From NCBI RefSeq assembly GCF_041381155.1, contig NC_091144.1, forward strand, positions 13,897,544 to 13,961,543: a stretch of 64,000 nucleotides of DNA, given 5' to 3'. Position numbers and translations under genes: made by a program. Of the stretch, positions 35,501 through 47,030 are shown one piece after another; within the stretch, counting starts at the first letter, position 1; every line of letters begins with the position of its first letter. The stretch is from Argopecten irradians (taxonomy: Eukaryota; Mollusca; Bivalvia; Pectinida; Pectinidae). The notes under the pieces are model-generated. The model saw only the letters and a program-made list of their open reading frames with translations, did no database searches and was not told where the DNA came from.

Positions 35501-38500
35501 CATGTTATAGATACAGATCCCTTTGACCTCATATTTTATCAAAAATATATTTGATATTATCAATCTCTTCTTGACTGTGTTAAGAATAATATTTGATGTT
35601 GAATTACAAATTTTATCCTTTACTGAATAGCACACATTACTAGAAAGGCTTATGAGTTTATCCAGTGAGATCAAGCCGACTGGTGTAGCCCTAGCTGTCC
35701 TTTGGTAATTAACGATTTACCTATTGATGTGTCAAATTTAAAAGAAGTCAACCCAACAACTCTGGCCGCCAACATATAACCCATTATTACATAGGTTCCT
35801 ATCATTTTATTATCCTCTTGTCTAACACAGTGCCTTACATATTCTCCATTTTTCTTTCCTTTGTTTTGTTACACAGTTTGTATTATTTTTTATTACCTTC
35901 AAGTTGGTATTAACACTGGCTTTTTTTGTAAAATTTTGTTATCATCAAACAGAATTTTGTTTCTTTGTCATTTCAGATACGATGCATTTGTATGTAAATA
36001 AATGGCACAGATAATGGAAATAGTTTGAGCAGATCTCAAATTACTATATACATTAGATAGAGTACTAATGAAAATCACATAATTTGTATTAAAGATAATT
36101 ATAAATGTTTATATTTCATTATTATCTAGGTAGATATTGACCATTTTATAGTTCTTTCATAGACATAATCAAGGTAAATTATTTAGGTTTTAGTTACATA
36201 TATATATAGTAGTCTATAAATGTGTTAAATTTTTGTTTGATCAAGACTAATCTGTGAAGTAATGTCTGTTACAGAAGTGACCCAGTTGCCATGCCAGGGC
36301 CACCTCCTCGTCGACAACCTAACAGAAAAGACCGAGATTTAGCTCTCATGTACGAGGAAAAGCAGCAGGAATGCCTGGCCAAAGAGGAGACTATTTTGGT
36401 AGGTATTAATAAATGGGGGTGGTTTTGTAGTGTATGTAGGCAGTTTGATTTGAATGAGATTGAGTTGTATAGTAGGGACCAGTTCTTTTTTTATACTTTT
36501 AATATAGTTATTACCAAAAGTGCCTTTTTCAATACATTTGATGTTTCTACAATACAATATGTGAGAGGTAGGGTATAAAATATTAGTATTAATTAATTGT
36601 TAATTTAATTTATGGATTTTGTTCCAAAGTATGGTCTCTGTAATTAATGCATATAATTACTATGACAAAACAGATTTTCATCCAAACTTTGGGAATAATC
36701 AGGTTTTAATAAAAAGAAATTTATCTTCTTAATTGTTTTTCCTTTTCATATAGCTTAACTGTATCCTACATTTTGTAGGCGAATCGACGTATATGTTCTC
36801 ACCAAATGATTTGATTTAAATCAAACAAATTAGCACTCACAGATTATGTGTCAAAAGTGATATATGAAGAAAAAGATATAGAGAATTCCTATATAAATAT
36901 GTGTGTATTGTCAGTATGGATTATTATGTAAATACTATCTGCATTAGGGGTAGAATTTACATATGTATTTCTTTATACTAAAAGTCTAGAAAAAAAACTA
37001 GTTTTCAAGTATTTGTAATCTATTTAAAAAAATGCTTATTTTAGCAAAAGTCAAAAACTCACTGTCGGCAGGAAAATAACATATTAGCTTGTACTCAGTA
37101 GTGTTTATTACCATTGCATTGTAAAACAAATATTCATGATAAGTATTCATTTAAATACTCTTGTTGTTTTGTCTCCTGCACTTGTTTAAATCTTTTTGAC
37201 ACATCTCTATGTTTATAAATGACATGAAGCTGAAATACCCGTTCTGAAAGACAAAATGTATTTAATTAATAATAATTTATAATTAGACCATCTAGATCTG
37301 CATTAGGAATCTAAGTTCTATCTCTAAAATAAAAGTTTTGCAATGTTAAACCATGAACACAATGCAGGTTCATTTTTGTCTACTTCATGGTATAGAGATA
37401 ATCAATAATTAATTTACTGCAATGACAATGCCATGAAAGATAATTGAAATAGGACCACCCTTGTAATGGAAATAGCCCTTCAATTGACATTCAGTATGCT
37501 CATCTTAATAGCTTTTAACATTTTTCAAAGTAAAGTGAAATATTAAAAGTACATGTAAGTGACTCTTTCGCAAAATGTTCTATGTAAATTAACTACAGTA
37601 CTTCATAGCTTCATCTTGCTGTTTTGTTACATGACATATTGAGAGTTGACTACTGCCCATCATAATTATGGAAACACTGTAAGAAATATGATTACCCATG
37701 TTATGAGAATTTTCATTCCATATGACAATGTGTAGGTTTTAGAATACTAAGGAAGTGATGTAAAGGGAACTTTTAGGAATATTTTTCTAAAATTAAAAGC
37801 TGTTTTGGTCAAAGCTTTCTGAACATTCAAAATATTAAAACTGTATATAAGAAATCTGAAATACCGTAATTGAATTCTGCTGAGGACGATCAGATAACTG
37901 GTCCCTACTATTAACTTGGTCTAAATTGGATCTTGGTATCATGTTTTCCTATTTCTGCATGGTATAGCATGTTTTGATACATTTTTTCCAGCTTTTGACA
38001 TAGTTGAATTGTTAATATATTGTGCTTAAATGTTTGTTTTTGCTAATTTGTCCTGTAGTTCAGGTTTAGTTAATACTGTTTTAGTGTCTATAACGCTTAC
38101 ATGTAATTAGACAGGATCATTAATAATTAACTTTTTCTGTTTGTTATTTGGGGTTTAAACCTCACAAATGGCTGGAAACATAATCATTGGTGTTAAAACC
38201 CACGGGAATAATTTGACACACACTACAAATGATTTGATAGGGCCTATCTAGATTGGGGAGCTAGTTTTGTATGTCTGATAATAAAGTCATTAAATTTGCA
38301 TTATGCAGTTTAGTTGTATAGGGTGAATCAATACAAATAATATAAGTTATATGATCTATTTATGGATGTGGCATGGCAATTGCAGAAGCTAGGATATATA
38401 CATACAATCTATACGCCTCTCCGGTAACACTTTATGGTCAAATATTTTGATACTTCTATTATCAAGCCATTTTTAGCTTTTCTTGGTTCAGTGCTTGCAC

Positions 38501-39681
38501 ACTTGATTTTTTGCTAAGTAGTATCGTTCAATTTTATTAACATTGATTATTGTTATGATAAACGTTTATTACTATACAAAAAAAGGACTTTCTAATTAAG
38601 CCTTGTCATTTCCTTTAACTTTACCAAATTTCGTCCCAAAGTGAGATTAAAATATCTTACTAATTATACAAATTACCCATGATATTGCCTTTTTCTAAGA
38701 TTGTAATTGATACTAAGTCATTTGCTCACAACATTTGGTAAATGCATACTGTATATGTTAGTGAAAACTTTACCAGTAATACTATTCATTTATTGTCTTT
38801 GGAAATTTTATCTACAAAGATGTTGGTTTGCTGTATTCATATAACAAATTTCTAAGTTGTATGTAAGATATCTTAATTTCAATCAAAAGGTTACAGATAC
38901 CAAAATACTGGTATGTTGGTCTAACAGATCTGGACTAGTTAGAGTTAGTTGGAAGTGTCAGATTGGAATGATACTGCTGTAAAACTCTAGGATTGTTTCT
39001 TGATTTGCCAAGGCGTCACAATAATTATCAGCTTTAAACCACTAGAGTTTTATAATTGAAACAGGATTGGTTTCTCGTTAATATCAAATCAGACACAAAT
39101 GATTGATTTTGTATTCATTACCATAACCATTACTAAGCCAGCATCTAATACAAGGACATGAACTGTTATGGCTATTTTAGTATCATATAAAGAATACTAG
39201 GCTTAAGTTCAAAACTATCAATTACAAATGATTTCATCTTTCTTCTGGGTTCTCTCGTACTTGATTCCATCAAGTTCGTTTTTCTATCGGGACTAGTTTT
39301 TTTTGTGGTATGTTTTAGTTTTGAAATATGATTTACCTGAAAAGGGTTTATTATTCCTATCTTGTCTTATCGTTTAGTTGTATGAGGTTGAAAACACCTA
39401 ATCTGTGTTGGTTTTTCAGCTTATCCTTCGAAACATATTTGTATTACAAGCCATAGGGTTCTTTATTTGATGACCTTGATGACCTTACCTGTTCATTTTA
39501 CACTGCAACACCCTGTGTTATCATTGATGTCCATTTGGTTACATTGGAATTAACTTGTATTTTATAGATGTTGCAAGCTAAGACAAGCCGACTTGAGCAT
39601 TTAATGCATCTAAAGGACTTACGATTAGAAGAGCTTCAGACACAAATAGAACATCTGCGGCCAACTGGTGGGATAAAATGA
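27768..39681 (+). CDS. SPEF1: Sperm flagellar protein 1 (CLAMP), seven-exon model
   Basis: Exons: 27768-27897, 30486-30597, 31220-31431, 32517-32568, 34292-34345, 36275-36398 and 39568-39681. All have GT...AG borders and the phases agree (798 nt, 265 aa; human SPEF1 is about 236 aa). Residues ~12-118 form the calponin-homology domain, with family-typical 'MIYGWVDEVPLTK', 'ISRDFADGVSFAELIYFYFP', 'VEMHNYT', 'NWRLLNRKVLKKLFGFEL'. Residues ~150-200 are a Pro- and basic-rich linker. Residues ~205-258 form the C-terminal coiled coil ('EEKQQECLAKEETIL' and 'RLEHLMHLKDLRLEELQ'). SPEF1 proteins bind and bundle microtubules in cilia and flagella and at planar-polarised apical arrays. The start is the first ATG in the CH-domain frame; upstream in-frame codons offer only TTG. 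Identification is by recalled family sequence and is secure through the CH domain. A homologous alternative last exon lies downstream. Confidence 0.93.
28867..29229 (-). mobile_element. Dimeric tRNA-like short element in SPEF1 intron 1
   Basis: Two ~125-bp units (28876-29001 and 29098-29224) each carry, on the minus strand, an A-box 'agctcagtcggtagagc' and a B-box 'gggttcgaatcccgg', with 'gaggagaaaatgtag' beyond. The anticodon arm does not pair well, so these are tRNA-derived but not tRNA genes. The element starts TGTAACAGG and ends CTACA. TCAA flanks both sides (28869-28872, 29225-29228), within a longer match CATCAAT. Confidence 0.75.
29440..29690 (-). repeat. Single reverse-oriented unit of the 315-bp repeat
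   Basis: The reverse complement contains 'gaccccttttgaccc', 'tttgattctaccatttc' and 'ctcatactgataattctgac', matching the internal tandem units at 8484-9420. No terminal hairpin is attached. It lies in SPEF1 intron 1. Confidence 0.75.
30182..30341 (-). mobile_element. tRNA-like short element (family B, copy 2) in SPEF1 intron 1
   Basis: It begins TGTAACAGGG and ends GGGTTACA, with TCAA directly on both sides (30178-30181 and 30342-30345). On the minus strand it carries A-box-like 'agctcgatcggttgagc' and B-box-like 'gagttcgatccc' at tRNA spacing. It ends 145 bp before SPEF1 exon 2. Confidence 0.75.
31086..31128. repeat. Imperfect palindrome in SPEF1 intron 2
   Basis: Around 'ctacactttagtgtag' the flanks pair as 'tgatcgcact' with 'agtgtgatca'. 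The result is a hairpin of roughly 40 nt ending about 90 bp before exon 3. Confidence 0.6.
32722..33884. mobile_element. 1.16-kb inverted-repeat DNA element in SPEF1 intron 4
   Basis: Terminal inverted repeats of about 45 bp are visible: left 'tgctaggtttacactatgt', right (reverse complement) 'tgctgggtttaaactatgt', both continuing into GGC.../GCCAC-type sequence. The direct repeat TTA flanks it (32719-32721, 33885-33887), matching the TWA target of PIF/Harbinger elements. The interior holds a 57-bp two-copy repeat (about 33209-33323) and CG-rich 'cgtgg'/'ccacg' words, but no transposase, so it is non-autonomous. The superfamily is inferred from the TSD only. Confidence 0.7.
35454..35499. repeat. 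(TA)n microsatellite in SPEF1 intron 5
   Basis: About 23 uninterrupted TA dinucleotides. Confidence 0.97.
36399..39567. other. SPEF1 intron 6, no element recognised
   Basis: 3.2 kb of AT-rich intron between the phase-0 donor of exon 6 and the acceptor of exon 7. No additional in-phase exon, LINE motif or tRNA-like box was seen. Confidence 0.5.
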
Positions 39682-41491
39682 GTGACTATACTGGACTCGT
39701 CAACAGTGCTTCCCTAACCGTTCACATCATTCCATTAGTTCTGTGTCTATTCTATAGGGTAAAGTGTAATGTATGCATACCAGTGAACTCTTCAGTACTG
39801 AACAGAACATTTCAATGACACTGCAATACGTTTACCTATTGACCAATAGTCATTGTATGGACCAATCATGTCTCACTTTCTGTTGCATCATTATATATAA
39901 TACAGTACATTTGGAGCTCTATCCCATTACACACTGTTACATTCTTATTGAAATACATATTTGTTCTTGTCAATGTTAAAATAATTATGCACAACTAATT
40001 GCTTCATTTTTTTGGCAACTGTGTTTTGCAAAATATTGCAACTAATTACAATTGATTTTGAGCATTGCAATAACGTAAAGAAAAATGTAATTATTTATTT
40101 TAATGTATAACTGGAAATCCTTGTGTAGAATCTTTCGCTCTAGAAGCTTTCATTTTTATGGTTGCTGTGAGACAAAGAATATGAAAATATCATTTTTTTA
40201 TATATTGTCATTATTGCTTCATCCATTAACTACGAATTCTGTCCACGAAATTTTATCAAAACTCCTTACCACGATAAAAAGTACACACAAATATTCCTTG
40301 TTATACAGTAAACCAATTCAGCAATTATTTTGTCAACGTCATCATAAATTTTAAAACCAAATAATTCACCGCTTTGCAATGTGTTTTTTACTTACTGTTT
40401 GACACATTTTAACTTCATTTTTCATCCGTTTGTTTGTTTTTTCTAATTCTGCTTCTGTGCTTTGTTTTACTAAATACAATGGAAAGCTGACACTGTTTTA
40501 ATGTAAATACATATGTATATCTGTACAAAAGTAATATGGATTGAAGAAGAACGATGGATTGATTAAGAATTTTTGATATAACGAGAATAATTTTTAACAT
40601 GTAAAATATTTCAGGAATAAGAAGTAAATGATTTAATATTTTTGAGGATAAACTACATTGTAGTAGTTATTTTTTATTATATTTTATTACTTTTCATTCA
40701 GTGAATATCATCTATAGTGATTTATTAGAATGACGTGTATTTGCATTTACATAAATTTATCAATGTTTGATTTCTGTGATAAACAAGAAAATATAATATT
40801 TTACGTCTTTAATTTTATGATTTATTTATAGCATCAATAAGCTAACTGCATTATTGTGTAATTTTGTATTATAAATAGAGTTTTATTTCTTGGATTAATG
40901 ATGTGTTATACAATGTATATTTAGATATATTCTTATGTTAGCTAGTAGTATGAACGGCATTCATCCTTATCATTGATCTGATATTAACGCAATTATTTAT
41001 GAATAATGCACAATCGAAGTAAATTCCTGCACCAAGAAAATAATTGGCTATGTTACCTTTTTCGTTTTTCAAAGTATAATGAAGGTTTAAACCCTTTTTT
41101 TAACTTTGCAGAAAAGAATGTTTCTGCGTTCAGATAACTGCATCTTTAGTATATGTTATTTTCAAGACAGTGCTTAGTTGTGTATTTTGAAGACACCCAT
41201 GCTATGTTAGTGTTCAGATGATATCGATGCTGTTTAGTTGAATAGTTTAAACTTCTTTAAATCCAGTTCAATTGTAATTGATTGTACGTACCTCATATTA
41301 AGCAGTTGCTTTTTCTTGTTCCACGATGAATTTTGTTTGTCCATCCATGACCCCCGATAGATTATTATTTAGCCTGTATGGATCCACGATCGATGATTTT
41401 TTATATTTATCCACGATAAATGGTTTTGTCTGTTTGATCCATAATAATGTTTTAACCACTCTTGATCAGCTATAGATTGTTTTGTCTGTAG
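39682..41491 (+). other. SPEF1 exon 7 3' UTR / inter-exon region
   Basis: AT-rich sequence after the exon 7 stop. It probably serves as the 3' UTR of the short form and as intron for the long form. I found no AATAAA here, only variants such as TATAAA near 40871. The small ORFs at 39773-40600 are unsupported. Confidence 0.4.
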
Positions 41492-41605
41492 ATCCTGTCG
41501 AACAAAGTCCGTCATCTCGAAAACTTATCCTACCTGAAGGACTCTCGCATAACTCAACTACAGACGTGCATTGATGAGATAGAACGAAACCCGCGTTATT
41601 ATTGA
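41492..41605 (+). CDS. SPEF1: Alternative homologous last exon of SPEF1 (exon 7b)
   Basis: After the acceptor 'tttgtctgtag' a phase-0 reading frame encodes 37 residues and a TGA, 114 nt, exactly the length of exon 7 at 39568. It includes 'KVRHLENLSYLKDSRITQLQ', which aligns without gaps to exon 7 'KTSRLEHLMHLKDLRLEELQ'. L, K, LE, L, LKD, R and LQT are conserved, about 13 of 30 aligned positions. The C-termini differ (ERNPRYY versus RPTGGIK). Exon 6 ends in phase 0, so it can join either. An AATAAA lies at 41693-41698, 88 nt past the stop, while none was found between exon 7 and this exon. The likely meaning is alternative last exons giving SPEF1 isoforms with different coiled-coil tails. Confidence 0.75.
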   Translation: MLSNKVRHLENLSYLKDSRITQLQTCIDEIERNPRYY

Positions 41606-41692
41606 AGAAGTAAGATCATTCAACATCTGCATTGATATATAGATAAATCAAACGAAATATACCAGTGTGAAATTAAAGCCTACTTTGAAATT

Positions 41693-41698
41693 AATAAA
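41693..41698 (+). terminator. AATAAA polyadenylation signal after SPEF1 exon 7b
   Basis: Canonical hexamer 88 nt after the exon 7b stop codon, consistent with that exon being terminal. Confidence 0.5.
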
Positions 41699-42465
41699 CA
41701 CAGACAGAGCTTCCAAATTTGGATACCAGTAGCGACGCAGACGTCGATTGTAGAGTCTAGATACACAGTTACATAATACATGTATTCACCAATGTGTCAT
41801 CGAGTATGCTTTAATCCAGTGTTTTTTCGTGACGTGGTGACCGTAATAATTTGCTTTCATATATATGTGTAAATTATATATTACTAAATACATAGTTTGA
41901 TTGACTTAGCAAAGACTGCCGAAGAGTCATTGATAAAATACCATGCATGTACATGTATATAATGTAACATTTTCTTATATACTGTAATTATTCTGTTTAT
42001 TCAGACAACTCCTTGAGTGTCCACAGTGACCTACCGTGTGGTGTAAACAGTTCGTGTTTGTTTTATATACTTTTTTGAGATTGAACGTGTTATGCAGAAC
42101 TATATATCTATTCCATAAATTATTAGATTACATTCCAATTGGTTATTTGAGAGATTGTGATTTAGAGACCGAAATTTTATTTTTCAGTAGCTGTTGTTAA
42201 ATTAATATAAAACAATGTATATGATTTTAGCGATGAGAATATATAATTGCAGCAGAGTTTGTACCACATATATTACATCTATAATTAATAACTTATTCTC
42301 CTTCAAAGCATATTTGAAATCAATCCATTATAAAATTTTCAATGATTCACTTGAATATATTCCGAATAATCGTTATAATTCTATCTAATTCTGTGCGATT
42401 TCAACTTTCATTTAGGACTCTTACATGACAAGGAATAAGCTGTTTGTCTCTACAGCAACCTAACT

Positions 42466-42600
42466 AAGTTAAATCAGCAGCTAAAAATCCAGCCCCATTG
42501 TCAGTGATACTTTCAGAATCCATATAACGTATTAAGTTAAATCAGCAGCTAAAAATCCAGCCCCATTGTCAGTGATACTTTCAGAATCCATCTAACGTAT
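42466..42600. repeat. Two-copy tandem repeat, ~67-bp unit
   Basis: 'taagttaaatcagcagctaa' through 'gtcagtgatactttcagaat' occurs twice in direct succession, almost unchanged, indicating a recent duplication. Confidence 0.93.
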
Positions 42601-44400
42601 CAAACTGCGCATACTTAAACATTAACCATTTGTTTATCGAAAAAAGAATGAAAATATCTATTTCTATAAAATGCATTACAATACATGTTATGGCTGACAT
42701 TTTATTTGTCAAAAATCAAGTGAAATCAAAATAAACGTCATTGATATTATGTTAAATATAAAAGTATATGTATATGCAGTTTAGCTGTATAAATAATTAG
42801 TCAATTCGATAACATGACGCTACCCAAATTGAAACACTTTTGAAATATGTGATACGGAATTTTCAGTTTACAATCTTAACCAACAATAACTTGTGAACAA
42901 CAGCTATGGTGCTGAATAGTAAACGGTGACAATTTTTAGCTGTCGTTTTCTTTCCTACTGCTTATTATCTCTATCTAAACACGAAAATAATGAAATTGTG
43001 AAAAAGTCAGGGAAATGACGTCATGCGACAACCGTACAACACCAGATATTGTAAAGGAAGAAAACCAAAACAATTTAATTTGCTTCATGGGATATATTTG
43101 ACAGATTTGTGACTTGTATAAACTAAAAAAATATTTGAACTTTCCTTCAATGATTTTTTGTGGTGTCTCGATATTTTTAATCAAACCATATTCATTTCAA
43201 AATATACGCACTGCTATCAAGTAAACACACAATGAAATTGAAACTGAAGGCATCTATTTGTGGAAAGTTAAGAGAAAAATCTGGATTCAAGCACACGTTT
43301 GAAAATTTTCTCAATTATCTTCTAAAAGTGTTTGATTTTGGGTAGCGTCACGTTAAATATTTCTCATATTTTCCACTTATAATGAAGATTGATGCAAATA
43401 TTATTTAAACCAGAGATGTAGATAACGGTCTATCTAGGTCTATAATGTTTACAGTAAATGATAATGTATATATGTACAGTAGTTAGCAATTTTCTGCTTG
43501 TATTTGTGAACAACATGTAAGTGGATGGTTTTGTTATGTATACAGTCATTTGTAAAGCTACATTTGGTGTAAACAATAAAATTGAGAAGATATACATTTT
43601 TCGTGTTTTTTTTCCTTGAAGTACTTTGTTCCGTTCAACTTCATTTCCCAAGATATGATAATTAAGCTTTGGGATTTTAAACATGATACATAATGACTTC
43701 CCACAAAAGAAAAACGTTTTGAGTTGTAACATCGTAGATACAGGTAGAAAACTGCTTATGACCAATTATAAGTATTATTACATGTACACTATGTACTACT
43801 TGTTGAGGACTTAATTCTAACGCAGTTAGCTTTTAATCTAAATGGTGTAATTTGCACCTGGCATAGAGGATGTAAGGATTTTAGACATTGATATCATTAT
43901 AATAGCTCGACCTTAATATATGTTCTTATAATGCAGATTGTTAGTGTAGTAAGAGCCAATATTTATAAATGGCGTGGCGTCCCTTGAAATTATCAAACAT
44001 TCGGGTGACAAAAATAGACTTATGGTGTTTGCCCCTGTTGGAATTAGTAATGTTAAGTATACTTTTATTTCACTTTCCAGGTGCATTAAAACCGCCATCT
44101 GCATGACTGTCAAAATGGTCTCCTTTTGTATTCTGTCAAATAAAATCCGGTCAAACAGACACTCCTTGTACTTGCTACAGATGCATGTACTATAAAACAT
44201 AATGACACAGTTATTTAGTGATATCAATATGTCTACACCATGTGGAATTTTTCCTAAATATTTTTCGCATAGATATTGTGTTTAAGTACACCGAAGTGTG
44301 ATAAATAGACATACACTATCATAAGTTTAAACGGTGGCTATAACCTTAGTTTCATGATTTTTTAACTTAAAGCTTCCGCCTACACACTTCATAGAAATCT
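42601..44400. other. Intergenic stretch, no feature recognised
   Basis: AT-rich DNA with overlapping short ORFs on both strands (42975-43765 minus, 43913-44227 both). None has a family signature or splice support. Confidence 0.35.
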
Positions 44401-44404
44401 GATT

Positions 44405-45175
44405 CAAAATTGTTATAGTTTCCCTGACAACAGGTTCTCACTTCCTTTATTGTTTCTCTTAAAATTGTTTTCTCACCTCTTGTTACTGCTTCCTCGACAA
44501 CCGTTTTCTCACCTCTTGTTACAGTTTCTCTGACAACCGTTTTCTCACCTCTTGCTACTGTTTCCCCGACAATGGTTTTATCACCTCTTGTTACTTTTCC
44601 CCGACAACCGTTTTTTCACCCCTTGTTACTGTTTCCCCGACAACCGTTTTCTCACCTCTTGTTACTGTTTCCCCGACAACCGTTTTCTCACCTCTTGTTA
44701 CTGTTTCCCCGACAACCGTTTTCTCACCTCTTGTTACTGTTTCCCCGACAACCGTTTTCTCACCTCTTGTTACTGTTTCCCCGACAACCGTTTTCTCACC
44801 TCTTGTTACTGTTTCCCCGACAACCGCTTCCTCACCTCTTGTTACTGTTTCTCTGACAACCGCTTTCGGAGCCTTCCTCACTCTATGTTACTATTTTTTC
44901 TGACAACCGTTTTCTAACCCCATGTTACTGTTTAACCCAACAACCGTTTTATCACCCCTTGGTACTATTTTTTCTGACAACCGTTTTATCACCCCTTGTC
45001 ACTGTTTCTCCGACAACCGCTTCCTCACCTCTTGTTACTGTTTCTCTGACAGCCGCTTTCTCACTCACTGTTACTGATTTTTTCTGACAACCGCTTTCTC
45101 ACTCACTGTTACTGATTTTTTCTGACAATGGCTTTCTCACTCATTGTTACGTTTTTTTTTCTGACAATGTTTGTA
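44405..45175. repeat. 36-bp minisatellite
   Basis: The unit is 'cgacaaccgttttctcacct' plus 'cttgttactgtttccc' (36 bp). Seven central copies (about 44630-44870) are almost identical. Flanking copies towards 44405 and 45175 are increasingly diverged, some with 'ttttttctgacaac'. Because 36 is divisible by three, several frames stay open for 90-120 codons on both strands. These ORFs are a by-product of the repeat. Confidence 0.95.
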
Positions 45176-45965
45176 GCTTCTCTAAAACTACCTTTCCAAC
45201 CCTCAATACTATTTGTATTGCTACCATATCAACACGTTTTTAAAAATACTTGGTAATATCATAAAACTTCAAAGGATTTGTTTTACAAAAAGATAATTTT
45301 GTACATTACATACAATATTAAAGCGGGTTTTGAAATGAAACGAACATTATTAATGATACTTTTTGACAAATATTCACCGTTAAAGGGTTGCGGTTAATAG
45401 GTCAGGATAATGTCTGATGACACACCTTGTTAAGTTTCATCCAAATCATCCTTCCAGTGGGGGTACCTTTAGATTGTACATATCTATTCTTCAGTAAAGA
45501 CAACCACTACTTGTGCGGTGTAGTCTCGCCTCGCGGACAACTGGGTGACGCCGACACAATGGCTGTACTCTGTATTATAACAATGGGGACGTCACATGGT
45601 TTAATGATCTATTGTAGCGTTGGATTGTTACGCTACATGATTGTTATTTTGTTATTTAGTATAAATCTATTATTTGACATTCCTTTGTAATGACATTATA
45701 CGGTCGCTAATGTGTTTTTGATCTTTGTCTTATATCTAAACATACATGTAAATATATCAGATATACCCAAGTGGCCACTGACCCAAACCCCTCCACAGCA
45801 TAGGAGACCCACTGATGGACATTATAATACGACTAAAGGGTGCATCACACACCATAATATATAATTATATATAAGTGGTTTCCCCCCTTTTCCTGTATTT
45901 CCCTTACGTTAAGACAATGTGACGTTTTGGAGTTGTAGTAAATTTCTGCCGACATATGAATGTCA

Positions 45966-46460
45966 TTAGCTCGCCTATTCGAAGAATAGGGGGAGCTAAT
46001 GTTGTCACACCGGCGTCGGCGTCGGCGTCGGCGTCAGCGTTGGGGTTCCATTTCACGTTAAAGTTTTTGAGCAAGTTTCTGTTTCGTCAATTGTTTAAGC
46101 TTAAGTCATCATAAATGTTTATGATTTTATTTTCCTAATGTGTATGGATGCTGAACGTGATAATACAACCAATTTGGGGCCCTTTAGGGGGTTTTTGAGT
46201 CTGTTAATTTGTCATATTTCTATGTTAAAGTTTTTGAGCAAGTTTCTATTTTGTCAATTGTTTAAGCATAAGTCATCATAAATGTTTATGATTTTATTTT
46301 CCTAATGTGTATGGATGCTGAACGTGATAATACAACCAATTTGGGGCCCTTTAGGGGGTTTTTGAGTCTGTTAATTTGTCATATTTCCATGTTTCAATAG
46401 TAAATACTTGAACATCAACTTCTCTGAATAGGCGAGATTTGCTGTTCTCCAACAGCTCTT
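45966..46460 (+). mobile_element. ~0.5-kb hairpin-ended Helentron-like element
   Basis: It starts TTAGCTCGCCTATTC-GAA-GAATAGGGGGAGCTAA, a terminal hairpin, followed by four GGCGTC-type triplets. Two 166-bp direct repeats come next (46058-46223, 46224-46389). Near the other end CTCGCCTATTC is repeated in inverted form as GAATAGGCGAG (46426-46436), directly before a small hairpin GCTGTT-ctcc-AACAGC (46441-46456). A terminal repeat paired with an inverted subterminal copy plus 3' palindrome is the published hallmark of Helentron-type rolling-circle elements. The fit is inferred from structure alone. Confidence 0.7.
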
Positions 46461-46669
46461 GTTTTTCTTTTCCCGGTTCTCAAATTCCCAGTCGTTATGG
46501 TGTATCCCCTTACATTTAATTGCCGTCCAAGACCAAATCATAGATTCGATTTAGCCTTAATTTATCATCGGTAGGACGGGAGCCACATCTGGTAATCAAA
46601 CATTGAGTTGTGGGTTTGGATATTGAACATTTGTTTCGTGATATTACCGTAAGCATATGTTGAAAACAG

Positions 46670-46935
46670 GATTTATTACGGATTTGTATCCCCCTCCATT
46701 GAGTTACTGTACCATTTATAACAGACTTGCCGTACGAGATTTATTACGGATTTGTATCCCCCTCCATTGAGTTACTGTACCATTTATAACAGACTTGCCG
46801 TACGAGATTTATTACAGATTTGTATCCCCCTCCATTGAGTTACTGTACCATTTATAACAGACTTGCCGTACGAGATTTATTACAGATATGTATCCCCCCA
46901 TTGAGTTACCGTACCATTTATAACAGACTTGCCGT
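46670..46935. repeat. Four-copy 68-bp tandem repeat
   Basis: Units start at 46670, 46738, 46806 and 46874 with 'gatttattac', and contain 'tatccccctccattgagtta' and 'taacagacttgccgt'. The last unit is 62 bp long and slightly diverged. The array ends about 95 bp upstream of the proposed start codon of the membrane-protein gene. Confidence 0.95.
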
Positions 46936-47030
46936 ATGTAGGTATCCACTGGAGTGACGGTATCACATGCAGATTGTCACGACTGTTCAATGACCAAAAT
47001 ATTTAGTACGTAATTCTCTCTACAGTAGAG

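Noticed and set aside
44552..44917. Long ORFs of 90-120 codons on both strands with regular 12-residue repeats
   Set aside because: They come from a 36-bp minisatellite whose unit length is divisible by three; all frames of the unit without stops stay open. No start context or splice support.
45427..45690. 87-codon plus-strand ORF after the 36-bp minisatellite
   Set aside because: Begins near an acceptor-like site but has no family resemblance, no donor and no neighbouring exon in phase.
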